Shown here: in pieces, positions 35,058 through 43,086 of the stretch | How the letters are laid out: every line of letters starts with the position of its first letter | Numbering within the stretch: position 1 is the stretch's first letter | From: Eubacteriaceae bacterium | GTDB lineage: Bacteria > Bacillota > Clostridia > Peptostreptococcales > Anaerovoracaceae | Assembly (NCBI GenBank): GCA_902362435.1 | Contig: CABIWW010000008.1 | Span: 72,516-136,515, forward strand | Length of the DNA: 64,000 bases | Reading direction: 5' to 3' | Program-made: the position numbers and the translations under genes | Notes under the pieces: generated by a model | Told to the model about the DNA's origin: nothing | Databases searched by the model: none | The model's input: only the letters and a program-made list of their open reading frames with translations

Positions 35058-36602
35058 TTACTCTTCGTCTCCAAGCGAGAATCTCGCATGTACTTTTACT
35101 TCTCTGTCGTAGCATGAGAAGCAGTCCGTAACGAGCTTGTCATCAGGCTTTGGTGTTATGAGGCTGACAACAGGAACGATGATCAGTCCTGCGAGCATTG
35201 CCAGAGCACCTGCATTTATAGGAGACTGCAGTATTTCAGGGAATGAACTCTTGAAAAGGAGATTCATTATCATGAGACCGGAGCCCCATATATAACTGCA
35301 CCAGCAGGCAGCTTTTGTCGTCTTTTTCCAGTAGAGCCCGTAGAGGAGCGGAGCCAGGAACGAACCGGCCAGAGCACCCCAGGATACACCCATGAGCTGA
35401 GCGATGAATGTGATGTTGTTCTTGTACTGTATTATCGCGATGACAACTGATATCAGTATGAACAGTATGATCAGGGCGCGTATTATGAGTACCTGAGTCT
35501 TTTCGCTCATGTTCTTTATGAAATTATCTTTCAGGAAGTCAAGCGTCAGCGTTGAGCTCGAAGCTATGACGAGTGAAGATAATGTCGACATCGAAGCTGA
35601 CAGTACCAGAAGTACCACGAGACCGATAAGGATATCAGGCAGAGTTGAAAGCATCGTCGGGATTATCGAGTCGAAGCCGTCTGTTTCAACATTTATCTGA
35701 TCTGAAAACAGTCGTCCGAAGCCGCCGAGGAAATAGCATCCGCCTGAAACGACGATGGCAAAGAGCGTTGAAATGATAGTGCCTTTATGTATAGCCTTTT
35801 CGCTTTCGATCGCATAGAATTTCTGCACCATCTGAGGAAGTCCCCATGTACCGAGTGACGTGAGTATGACTACGCTCAGCAGGCCGAGAGGATCAGGCCC
35901 GAAGAATGAATTGAACACACCGGGAGTCGATGATGCGGCAGGGTCTTCGATACGTGCCAGCGAATCTATAGCTTCGGTGAAGCCGCCCTTGCTCATCAGC
36001 ACGGCAGCAATAACAGCGACGATGCCGAACAGCATGATTATGCCCTGTATGAAATCGTTGATCGCGGTCGCCATGTAGCCGCCGGCGATAACGTAGATAC
36101 CTGTGAGGACAGCCATTATGATGATACATACTGTGTAGTCTATATTGAATGCCATACCGAAGAGTCGTGACAGTCCGTTATACAGAGATGCAGTATATGG
36201 TATCAGGAATACGAATATGATTACTGAAGCACCTATTTTCAGAGATCTGCTGCTGAATCTCGAACCGAAGAATTCCGGCATTGTTGCGGAATCCAGGTGC
36301 TGAGTCATGATCCTTGTGCGTCTGCCGAGGATCACCCATGCGAGCAGCGATCCGATGAGCGCGTTTCCGATACCGATCCAGGTGGAGGCGATACCGAATT
36401 TCCAGCCGAACTGACCTGCATAGCCGATAAATATAACTGCTGAGAAGTATGATGTGCCGTAAGCAAATGCTGTGAGCCACGGACCGACGGAACGTCCGCC
36501 GAGCACGAAGCCGCTTACATCAGTTGCGTGTTTCCTGCAGTAGAGACCGATTCCGATCATCACTGCGAAAAAGATACAAAGTAGTAAGATTTTGATAAAC
36601 AT
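35058..36602 (-). CDS. Sodium:solute symporter (SSS family), Tyr T-box controlled
   Basis: A 514-residue protein with about 13 helices; ATG 36602 follows AAAGGAC. FVLGGRSVGPWLTAFAYGTS and AGGYMATAINDFIQG are SSS-family signatures (PutP-like fold) for sodium-driven uptake. The substrate cannot be read from the protein. The leader is a T-box whose specifier reads TAC (Tyr), so tyrosine or an aromatic precursor or peptide is the inferred cargo. It is the only gene of its transcript. A tail of about 25 cytosolic residues includes CFSCYDREVKVHARF. Confidence 0.88.
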   Translation of the reverse strand: MFIKILLLCIFFAVMIGIGLYCRKHATDVSGFVLGGRSVGPWLTAFAYGTSYFSAVIFIGYAGQFGWKFGIASTWIGIGNALIGSLLAWVILGRRTRIMTQHLDSATMPEFFGSRFSSRSLKIGASVIIFVFLIPYTASLYNGLSRLFGMAFNIDYTVCIIIMAVLTGIYVIAGGYMATAINDFIQGIIMLFGIVAVIAAVLMSKGGFTEAIDSLARIEDPAASSTPGVFNSFFGPDPLGLLSVVILTSLGTWGLPQMVQKFYAIESEKAIHKGTIISTLFAIVVSGGCYFLGGFGRLFSDQINVETDGFDSIIPTMLSTLPDILIGLVVLLVLSASMSTLSSLVIASSSTLTLDFLKDNFIKNMSEKTQVLIIRALIILFILISVVIAIIQYKNNITFIAQLMGVSWGALAGSFLAPLLYGLYWKKTTKAACWCSYIWGSGLMIMNLLFKSSFPEILQSPINAGALAMLAGLIIVPVVSLITPKPDDKLVTDCFSCYDREVKVHARFSLGDEE

Positions 36603-36644
36603 AGTTTTTTTGTCCTTTCCTTTCTTTTTTGAAGGACAGTGCAT

Positions 36645-36948
36645 AAAAAAACTGCCCTCCGAACTATGTTCAGAGGGCAGATATTACCGCGTTACCACCT
36701 CTGTTTACCGCAGCTTCACAGCTGCAGCCTCACTGAGTTCTTGATAAAACTCGCTCACTGTTACGGGTGAACCCGTTCCAACCTATTTAGCTCTGAAACG
36801 ATTTAACAACAGATACGTTTCATCACTGTTCAGCGGACTGCTCTCAGAATGTATTCAGTCAGTTTCCTCCCTGCGCCTCTCACCACCCGGCAACTCTCTG
36901 TTGGATTCGTAAAGACTTACTGCTTTCCGGTCTTCGCATTTGCCAAAT
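36645..36948 (-). promoter_or_regulatory. T-box leader, tyrosine specifier
   Basis: On the minus strand the T-box AGGTGGTAACGCGGTA lies at 36685-36700, followed by the terminator CTGCCCTCTGAAC/GTTCGGAGGGCAG plus seven T (36645-36680). In stem I, GAA next to the AGTA motif pairs with TTC, and the loop reads GAA-TAC-A, giving specifier TAC at 36851-36853. TAC is tyrosine. The leader switches the SSS symporter on when tRNA-Tyr is uncharged. Confidence 0.9.
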
Positions 36949-36977
36949 ATTATCGCACGTATTCATATCCATGTCAA
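36949..36977 (-). promoter_or_regulatory. Promoter of the Tyr T-box transcript
   Basis: On the minus strand TTGACA (36972-36977), a 17-base spacer and GATAAT (36949-36954): near-consensus. Confidence 0.85.
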
Positions 36978-36982
36978 TAGTA

Positions 36983-37019
36983 AAATTCATAAAAATCCAT
37001 ATAAATTCATAAAAATCCA
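36983..37019. repeat. 20-base-period direct repeat upstream of the Tyr T-box promoter
   Basis: AAATTCATAAAAATCCA occurs at 36983-36999 and 37003-37019, two helical turns apart, with a weaker third copy at 36961-36971. It abuts the -35 box of the symporter promoter and may be a regulator site; it could equally be a simple AT-rich repeat. Confidence 0.6.
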
Positions 37020-37073
37020 CAAAAGTCCGCTGTAACCTTGTCGGCCGACTAAACCGCTGCATGTTTTTTTATG

Positions 37074-37102
37074 TTGATATATGCAGGGGAAGCGAATATA
37101 AT
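37074..37102 (+). promoter_or_regulatory. Promoter of the dipeptidase gene
   Basis: TTGATA (37074-37079), a 17-base spacer and TATAAT (37097-37102), about 60 bases before the start codon. Confidence 0.75.
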
Positions 37103-37164
37103 TACAATGAACTTTTCAGGACTGTTAAATTATGACAGATCAGGTACAGACAGAATGGAGATAT

Positions 37165-38520
37165 ATGATGAATGAAAAATCACTTGCAGCGTTTATAGAT
37201 AATGATGCGATGCTTCAGACCTTATGTGAATGCATAGCGATAAAAAGCGTCAGCGGCAAGCCGCAGGAGGGCATGCCCTTCGGGAAAGGCGTAGCTGAGG
37301 CACTTGGATTCATACTTGCAAAGGGCAGGGAGCTGGGATTCAAGGCTGTGAATGTCGACGGATATGCGGGATATGTCGAATACTGCCCGGAAAACTGCAC
37401 AGATGACAGCGAAATGATCGGTGTTCTGGGGCACATGGATGTTGTTCCGGCAGGCGACGGGTGGAATACGGATCCGTTCGAAGGTGTGATAGCTGACGGA
37501 AGGATAACGGGAAGAGGAGCCCTCGATGACAAAGGGCCGGTGATCGCAGCGCTTTACGCGATGAAGGCGTTAAAAGATTCGGGAGCTGAGCTGAAGCGCC
37601 GGATAAGACTCATCGTAGGCACTGACGAGGAGACCGGCAGCACAGATATGGAGCGTTACAAAAAAACTGAGGAACTGCCTGTATATGCATTTACTCCTGA
37701 TGCGATGTTTCCTGTCGTGAATTCGGAAAAGAGTATGGTCGTGTTCAGGATATCAAAGCGCTTTTCGGACAGATCAGGTGCGGGAAAATACACACTTGTG
37801 AGCGCGTCGGGCGGACTTGCGGTCAATCAGGTGCCGGATAAGGCTGAGATGATTTTGAAATTCGGAGAAAAAACGGAGATCATCAGAAATACCGAAGGAC
37901 GTGCGGCTCATGGAAGCACGCCGGAAGCAGGTGTCAACGCGATAGACAGCCTGTTGAAAGAAGTCGCTGCAGACAGCAGATATGCGGGATTCCCGGCAGA
38001 GCTCAGGCAGTTCATTGAGTTCTACAATGAATATATGAGCGGTGATACAAGAGGGATAAAGCTCGGAGCAGGATACAGCGATGAAAAGCTCGGAGGATCC
38101 ACTTTCAATGCGGGAGTGCTCGGCGCCGATCAGGAGCATATCGAAGTTCTCGTGGATTACAGGTGCCCTGCGAATGAAGACTGTGAACCGTATCTTGAAA
38201 AGATCGCGCAGGTCTGCAGTGCAGAGGGTCTTGAGTTCGAGGTCGTAAAGAAAAAGCAGGGGCTATATTTTCCTGAGGACCATGAGCTCGTAAAGACACT
38301 GATGGGAGTATACGAGGAGGAAACGGGAGAGAAGGCTTCGCCTGTAAACATGGGCGGCGGAACATACGCAAAGAGCCTGCCGAATACGGTGGCTTTCGGA
38401 TCGATCTTCCCGGGGCGTGAGGATACGATGCACCAGGCCAACGAATATATCGATATCAAGGATCTTCTGGCAAGTAGCCGTATCTATGCAAAGGCTATGA
38501 TGAAACTGGCAAATCTGTAA
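37165..38520 (+). CDS. Sapep/PepV-family M20 metallo-dipeptidase
   Basis: A 451-residue peptidase; ATG 37165 follows ATGGAGAT. M20 motifs are GVLGHMDVVPAGDGW (metal His and Asp), GRGALDDKGP (bridging Asp), VGTDEETGSTDM (general base and metal Glu), AAHGSTPEAG and a C-terminal MHQANEYI metal His. PepV and Sapep enzymes split dipeptides in the cytoplasm. It is the first gene of a plus-strand run that also has an OPT importer and a dipeptide epimerase, so it probably handles imported or recycled peptides. Confidence 0.93.
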   Translation: MMNEKSLAAFIDNDAMLQTLCECIAIKSVSGKPQEGMPFGKGVAEALGFILAKGRELGFKAVNVDGYAGYVEYCPENCTDDSEMIGVLGHMDVVPAGDGWNTDPFEGVIADGRITGRGALDDKGPVIAALYAMKALKDSGAELKRRIRLIVGTDEETGSTDMERYKKTEELPVYAFTPDAMFPVVNSEKSMVVFRISKRFSDRSGAGKYTLVSASGGLAVNQVPDKAEMILKFGEKTEIIRNTEGRAAHGSTPEAGVNAIDSLLKEVAADSRYAGFPAELRQFIEFYNEYMSGDTRGIKLGAGYSDEKLGGSTFNAGVLGADQEHIEVLVDYRCPANEDCEPYLEKIAQVCSAEGLEFEVVKKKQGLYFPEDHELVKTLMGVYEEETGEKASPVNMGGGTYAKSLPNTVAFGSIFPGREDTMHQANEYIDIKDLLASSRIYAKAMMKLANL

Positions 38521-38658
38521 AAGCGGATCGACTGCTTTCGGACCGGTCGCGTTTTTTCGGTTTTTTCGATGCTTGCATTTTTTGGTTTTTTGATGTGGAT
38601 ATTTTGCTGAAAATATGTTAAAATACGGAAGTGTCAACGTATCGTTATGAGGTAAAAC

Positions 38659-38979
38659 ATGTATAAAGATACTACAGTTTATGTTGTCGGACATGGCAGG
38701 ACAGGCAGTGACAATGCCATAACAAGCAATTTCAAGATTTTTTTCATAGGCTTTGTCATAGATCGTGAAACTGACGAGATCGTGGATCTTGAGTGTTCGG
38801 CAACGATAGATATAACGAAAAGATTCGTTTACGATCTTTTTATAGGAAAGAAATTTTCAGGGTACGATGAAAAACTCGTGGCAGATATAGGCCGCCGGTA
38901 TTTCGGCTCGTCTCAGAAGGCTATAGTGATAGCATACAAGGATGCCCTGAAAAAGTACAGTGAGATAAAAAATATATGA
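38659..38979 (+). CDS. DUF3870-type small protein
   Basis: A 106-residue protein (TVYVVGHGRTGSDNAITSNF, then FFIGFVIDRETDEIVDLECS and FVYDLFIGKKFSGYDE). The pattern matches the DUF3870 family, whose members often lie in amino-acid or peptide catabolic clusters; their function is not known. No membrane segments. It follows the dipeptidase by 138 bases with a weak hairpin between them. Confidence 0.72.
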   Translation: MYKDTTVYVVGHGRTGSDNAITSNFKIFFIGFVIDRETDEIVDLECSATIDITKRFVYDLFIGKKFSGYDEKLVADIGRRYFGSSQKAIVIAYKDALKKYSEIKNI

Positions 38980-39053
38980 AAGCTTTATACCGAAACTGCT
39001 TTATTCAATATGCTGCAGCATAGATATGGACTGCTGTGGCTCCGTGAGTGAAA

Positions 39054-39097
39054 TCCAGTATGGGTCTGATTTGTGTCGGGCCCGTACTGTTTTTTTG
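39054..39097 (+). terminator. Stem-loop terminator or attenuator
   Basis: CAGTATGGG (from 39055) pairs with CCCGTACTG, followed by seven T residues, between the DUF3870 and serine hydrolase genes. Confidence 0.75.
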
Positions 39098-39136
39098 TTT
39101 CGGATCACATAAAAATTCGACAGGAGAGATTGTATT

Positions 39137-39904
39137 ATGAGAGAAAAACTGATCGCATATCTGCAGCGCGAAGGGGTAAGCGGCGCTTTTGCAGTAAAAG
39201 ATCTGAGAAGCGGAGAGATCTGTTCTTTCAATGAAGACGAAGTCGTGGCATCGGCAAGCCTGATAAAAATGTTCATACTTATCAGGGCTTTCCAGAAAAT
39301 AAGGGCCGGAGAGATGACGCTGGATGATCAGATCGAAGTCAGAGCAGAAGATGTCGTGGATTTCAGCGTACTGCTGTTTCTCGATCCGAGAAAGTACAGC
39401 CTGAGAGAGCTGCTGAAACTGATGATCGTGTACAGTGACAACACGGCTACGAATGTACTGATAGATCTGTTCGGAATGGACGGGATCAACAGCACTATCA
39501 GAGAGCTGGGATACAGCGATTCCGTACTGCAGCGAAAGATGATGGACTTCAGGGCTGCCGAAGAAGGACGCCAGAACTTTACATCTGTGAAGGAAATGCT
39601 GGATCTGATGGAAAGACTCTATGAGGACAGACTTCTGGGATCGCCTTACGACGGACAGATGCTGGATATAATGAAGGGTCAGGCAGATGAGACGATGATG
39701 AGGCAGGAGCTGCCGGATGAGCTTGTGATAGCCCGCAAGAGCGGAGAACTCGATGCTCTCGATCATGACATTGCCATAGTTTATACAGAAAAGGGGAATT
39801 ATATATATATATTCTTTGCATGGGATGCAAAGGACAACAATCATGCTCGAAAGATATTATCTGAAACGTCGAAGCTGGTTTTCGATGATTTTATGAGTAA
39901 ATAA
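39137..39904 (+). CDS. Class A beta-lactamase-like serine hydrolase
   Basis: A 255-residue protein with the penicilloyl-serine motifs SLIK (S41-K44), YSDNTATN (SDN, about 101-103) and RKSGEL (KSG in place of KTG, about 197-199). There is no signal peptide, so it probably acts in the cytoplasm and on cell-wall peptides or related amides rather than as a secreted antibiotic-resistance enzyme. The omega-loop EPELN-type glutamate is not evident. It is in the peptide-utilisation run and ends 19 bases before the OPT gene. Confidence 0.85.
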   Translation: MREKLIAYLQREGVSGAFAVKDLRSGEICSFNEDEVVASASLIKMFILIRAFQKIRAGEMTLDDQIEVRAEDVVDFSVLLFLDPRKYSLRELLKLMIVYSDNTATNVLIDLFGMDGINSTIRELGYSDSVLQRKMMDFRAAEEGRQNFTSVKEMLDLMERLYEDRLLGSPYDGQMLDIMKGQADETMMRQELPDELVIARKSGELDALDHDIAIVYTEKGNYIYIFFAWDAKDNNHARKILSETSKLVFDDFMSK

Positions 39905-39923
39905 TCAAATGAGGAGGAGAAAA

Positions 39924-41885
39924 ATGGAGAGTAATGAAAACAAGCGGACTGCTGACTTTTCATCAAAGGTGAGCGGCGAAAACTACAAGCCGTATGTTTC
40001 GCCTGATGAAAATATCAGGGAGTTCACGGTAAGGGCTGTCGTGATCGGCTGCATACTGGCATGCCTGTTCGGGGCGGCAAATGCATACCTTGCGATGAAG
40101 ATCGGTATGACGATATGCGCGTCGATACCGGCAGCGGTAATAGGTATGGCGGTGCTCAAGGGATTGAAGGGCAGTACAGTTCTGGAAAACAATATCGTAC
40201 AGACTGTAGGTTCATCGGGAGAAGCCCTTGCTGCAGGTGTGGCATTCACGCTGCCGGCACTGCTGTTGATGGGTGTGAATGTCAAGATGATAACGATTTT
40301 CACCATTGCAGCACTTGGCGGACTGCTGGGGTGCATACTCATGATACCGATCAGGAAGTTCCTTATAAAGGATGAGCACGGTAAACTGCCGTATCCTGAA
40401 GGCACTGCGTGTGCAGAAGTTATAGTTGCGGGGAAAGAAGGTGGGACCACTTCGAAGATGCTGTTCAAAGGCATCGGTATAGGCGGAGTGTTCAAATTCC
40501 TTACTAACGGATTCTGCCTTTTCCCTGAGGAACTCGATATACCGCTCAAAGGATATCTCAAGGGCGGAGCTGTAGGTATGGACGTGTATCCGTCACTGCT
40601 GGGTGCAGGATTCCTGGTAGGACCGAGGATCGCGGCGATGTCGCTGGCCGGATCAGTCATCGGATGGTTTGTGATACTTCCTGTGATATATTTCATCGGA
40701 CAGTATGCGCCGGATGCAATAGGTCTGGCAGACGTGCCTATCGCAGAGCTGGATCACTGGGGACTGTGGACATACTATCTCAAGTACATAGGAATAGGAT
40801 CGGTCGTAATGGGCGGATTCATAAGTCTGTTCAAGGCGATACCTATCATAGTAAGATCATTCAAGGGAACGTTCGCTGCATACAAGCTCAAAGATGAAGA
40901 GATCAAAAGGACTGACAGAAACGTATCTCCTAAGCTCTTAGTGATAGCAGCGATAATAATACTGGGGATCATCGCATTCCTGCCGGTATTCCCTAATGCG
41001 ATGGCAGGAAGCCTCGGAGCGATACTTGTATTGATATTCGGATTCATATTCGTTACGGTTTCCGCTCATCTTGTAGGTTTCGTGGGAAGCTCGAACAATC
41101 CTATCGTAGCGATGTCTATAGGAGGACTCCTCGTTACTGCTGTGCTCTTCAGAGTGATGGGATTCAGCGGAACGAGCGGAGCGATCGCTATCGTTATCGT
41201 GGGTTCGATAATCTGTATATGTATAGGTGTATCAGGAGATATGGCACAGGATCTTAAGACAGGATTCCTTCTTGGAGCTACTCCAAGAAGCCAGCAGTAC
41301 GGTCAGATGATAGGTGTCATCACATCAGCTGCAGTCATGGGTGCTGTAATAATCATGCTGGACAAAGTATACACTATAGGAAGTGAAAAGCTGGCTGCAC
41401 CGCATGCTACAATGATCAAGTCGCTGGCAGAGGGCGTAATGGAAGGAAACCTTCCGTGGTCGCTGATCCTCATAGGAATGGGCATTGCCGTTGCCGTATG
41501 GCTCATGGGCGGCGAAGTGCTGCCGTTCTCTGTAGGGCTGTACCTGCCGATACATCTCAGTGTGACTATGATGATAGGCGGAGCTATCAGAGGAATAATA
41601 GACAGCAGAAAGAAATACAGCGAAGAGACCAGAGCGAAGAAGATCGAAAAGGGAACGATGTATGCATCGGGCTATATTGCCGGAGATGCGCTTATAGGCG
41701 TAGTCGCTACAGTGCTGATATATCTCGGCACAGGAGTCGATTCATGGGGATTCCTCGATTTCCTCAGAACGGATAATGCATGGGTATCATTCGCACTGTT
41801 CCTGATTGTTATCGCATACTTTGTATACAAGATCTTCAGCAGGAGCGATGAAGACAAACTTGACGGCAGAGATCTCAAGATGTAG
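39924..41885 (+). CDS. OPT-family oligopeptide transporter
   Basis: A 653-residue membrane protein with about 16 helices; ATG 39924 follows GAGGAGGAG. ANAYLAMKIGMTICASIPAA, then GLKGSTVLENNIVQTVGSSGEA and GKLPYPEGTACAEVIVAG are OPT signatures. OPT proteins import small peptides or metal chelates using the proton gradient. Gene order with a dipeptidase and a dipeptide epimerase indicates peptide uptake. Confidence 0.94.
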   Translation: MESNENKRTADFSSKVSGENYKPYVSPDENIREFTVRAVVIGCILACLFGAANAYLAMKIGMTICASIPAAVIGMAVLKGLKGSTVLENNIVQTVGSSGEALAAGVAFTLPALLLMGVNVKMITIFTIAALGGLLGCILMIPIRKFLIKDEHGKLPYPEGTACAEVIVAGKEGGTTSKMLFKGIGIGGVFKFLTNGFCLFPEELDIPLKGYLKGGAVGMDVYPSLLGAGFLVGPRIAAMSLAGSVIGWFVILPVIYFIGQYAPDAIGLADVPIAELDHWGLWTYYLKYIGIGSVVMGGFISLFKAIPIIVRSFKGTFAAYKLKDEEIKRTDRNVSPKLLVIAAIIILGIIAFLPVFPNAMAGSLGAILVLIFGFIFVTVSAHLVGFVGSSNNPIVAMSIGGLLVTAVLFRVMGFSGTSGAIAIVIVGSIICICIGVSGDMAQDLKTGFLLGATPRSQQYGQMIGVITSAAVMGAVIIMLDKVYTIGSEKLAAPHATMIKSLAEGVMEGNLPWSLILIGMGIAVAVWLMGGEVLPFSVGLYLPIHLSVTMMIGGAIRGIIDSRKKYSEETRAKKIEKGTMYASGYIAGDALIGVVATVLIYLGTGVDSWGFLDFLRTDNAWVSFALFLIVIAYFVYKIFSRSDEDKLDGRDLKM

Positions 41886-41909
41886 CGGCGGCAGAAGAAG
41901 GTAACAGAG

Positions 41910-42998
41910 ATGAAGATAACAGATATTCAGCTGAAACGCATAGATATACCATTGAAAAAGACTTTCAAGACAGCGCTCAGGACTGTGAGCGTCGCTGAAA
42001 ACGTGATCGTTCTGGTGCAGACGGACAGCGGAGCGACGGGATTCGGATGTGCGCCGCCTACAGCTGCGATAACTGGGGATACAGTCGAGTCGATTGTTTC
42101 AGCCATACGCGGGTATATAGCGCCTGCGATAATCGGTATGGACATCGAGAACACAGACGGGATCATGAATGCGATACAGGATGCGCTCCCGGGAAATACG
42201 AGTCCAAAAGCAGCATGCGATATGGCAGTCTATGATCTTGTCGGAAAACATTACGATATACCTTTGCATAAATTCCTTGGAGGATACAGAAAAACTCTTG
42301 AAACGGATCTTACGATAAGTATGAATCAGCCGGAAGAAATGAAAGCTGATGCACTCGATGCGCTCGCGCAGGGGTTTGATGCATTAAAGCTCAAGGTCGG
42401 TCTCGATCCCGAGCTTGATGTAAAGCGTGTGCAGGCCGTACGGGAAGCAGCGGGGGATAAGATAAGGCTCAGGCTCGATGCAAACCAGGGGTGGACGCCT
42501 GAACAGGCGATAGATGTGATAAACAGGCTGGACAGACTCGGCATGAACATAGAGTTCATCGAACAGCCTGTAAAGGCTCGCGATTTTGAGGGACTGAAGA
42601 AGGTCAGAGACAATGTCGATACGCTCATCATGGCAGACGAAAGCGTGTTTTCACCGCAGGATGCGATGCGGCTTCTGCAGATGGACGCTGTCGATTTCCT
42701 GAACATCAAGCTGATGAAATGCGGCGGGATATACAATGCGCTGAAGATAGCCGGTATCGCGGAAAGCTTCGGCGTGGAGTGCATGCTGGGATGCATGGTG
42801 GAGAGCAAGGTAGGGCTTGCTGCCGCTGCGCAGCTTGCTGCTGCAAAGAAGAACATCACGATGGTGGATCTCGATGCGGCCATACTGCTGGCGGAGGATC
42901 CGGTCGACGGAGGATATGAAAAGCGAATTCCGTTTTTTGATGTGACGGATGCACCGGGACTGGGGATAAGCGGTATCAGGGGGATGAAGGATATCTAA
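41910..42998 (+). CDS. Dipeptide epimerase (enolase superfamily, L-Ala-D/L-Glu type)
   Basis: A 362-residue muconate-lactonizing-type enzyme. Catalytic lysines K160 and K162 (LKLKVG), metal ligands D190 (RLDANQGW), E218 (EFIEQP) and D243 (ADES) and the opposing K267 (NIKLMKCGG) are all present. Dipeptide epimerases invert the second residue of L-Ala-D-Glu from peptidoglycan so that peptidases can split it, which fits the upstream dipeptidase and transporter. It ends at a strong terminator with a group II intron directly behind. Confidence 0.92.
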   Translation: MKITDIQLKRIDIPLKKTFKTALRTVSVAENVIVLVQTDSGATGFGCAPPTAAITGDTVESIVSAIRGYIAPAIIGMDIENTDGIMNAIQDALPGNTSPKAACDMAVYDLVGKHYDIPLHKFLGGYRKTLETDLTISMNQPEEMKADALDALAQGFDALKLKVGLDPELDVKRVQAVREAAGDKIRLRLDANQGWTPEQAIDVINRLDRLGMNIEFIEQPVKARDFEGLKKVRDNVDTLIMADESVFSPQDAMRLLQMDAVDFLNIKLMKCGGIYNALKIAGIAESFGVECMLGCMVESKVGLAAAAQLAAAKKNITMVDLDAAILLAEDPVDGGYEKRIPFFDVTDAPGLGISGIRGMKDI

Positions 42999-43020
42999 CA
43001 GGCAGGATCGGAGAGAATAT

Positions 43021-43085
43021 ACAGAAACGATCTCTGGAGAGAAACGCCGCAGCGCGGGGCTCTTTCGGGGATCGTTCTGTTTTAT
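43021..43085 (+). terminator. Terminator of the peptide cluster; group II intron target
   Basis: ACAGAAACGATC (43021-43032) pairs with GATCGTTCTGT (43070-43080) with one bulge, enclosing a smaller CTCTGGAGAG stem, then TTTTAT. The intron begins two bases after the T-tract. Confidence 0.85.
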
Positions 43086-43086
43086 G

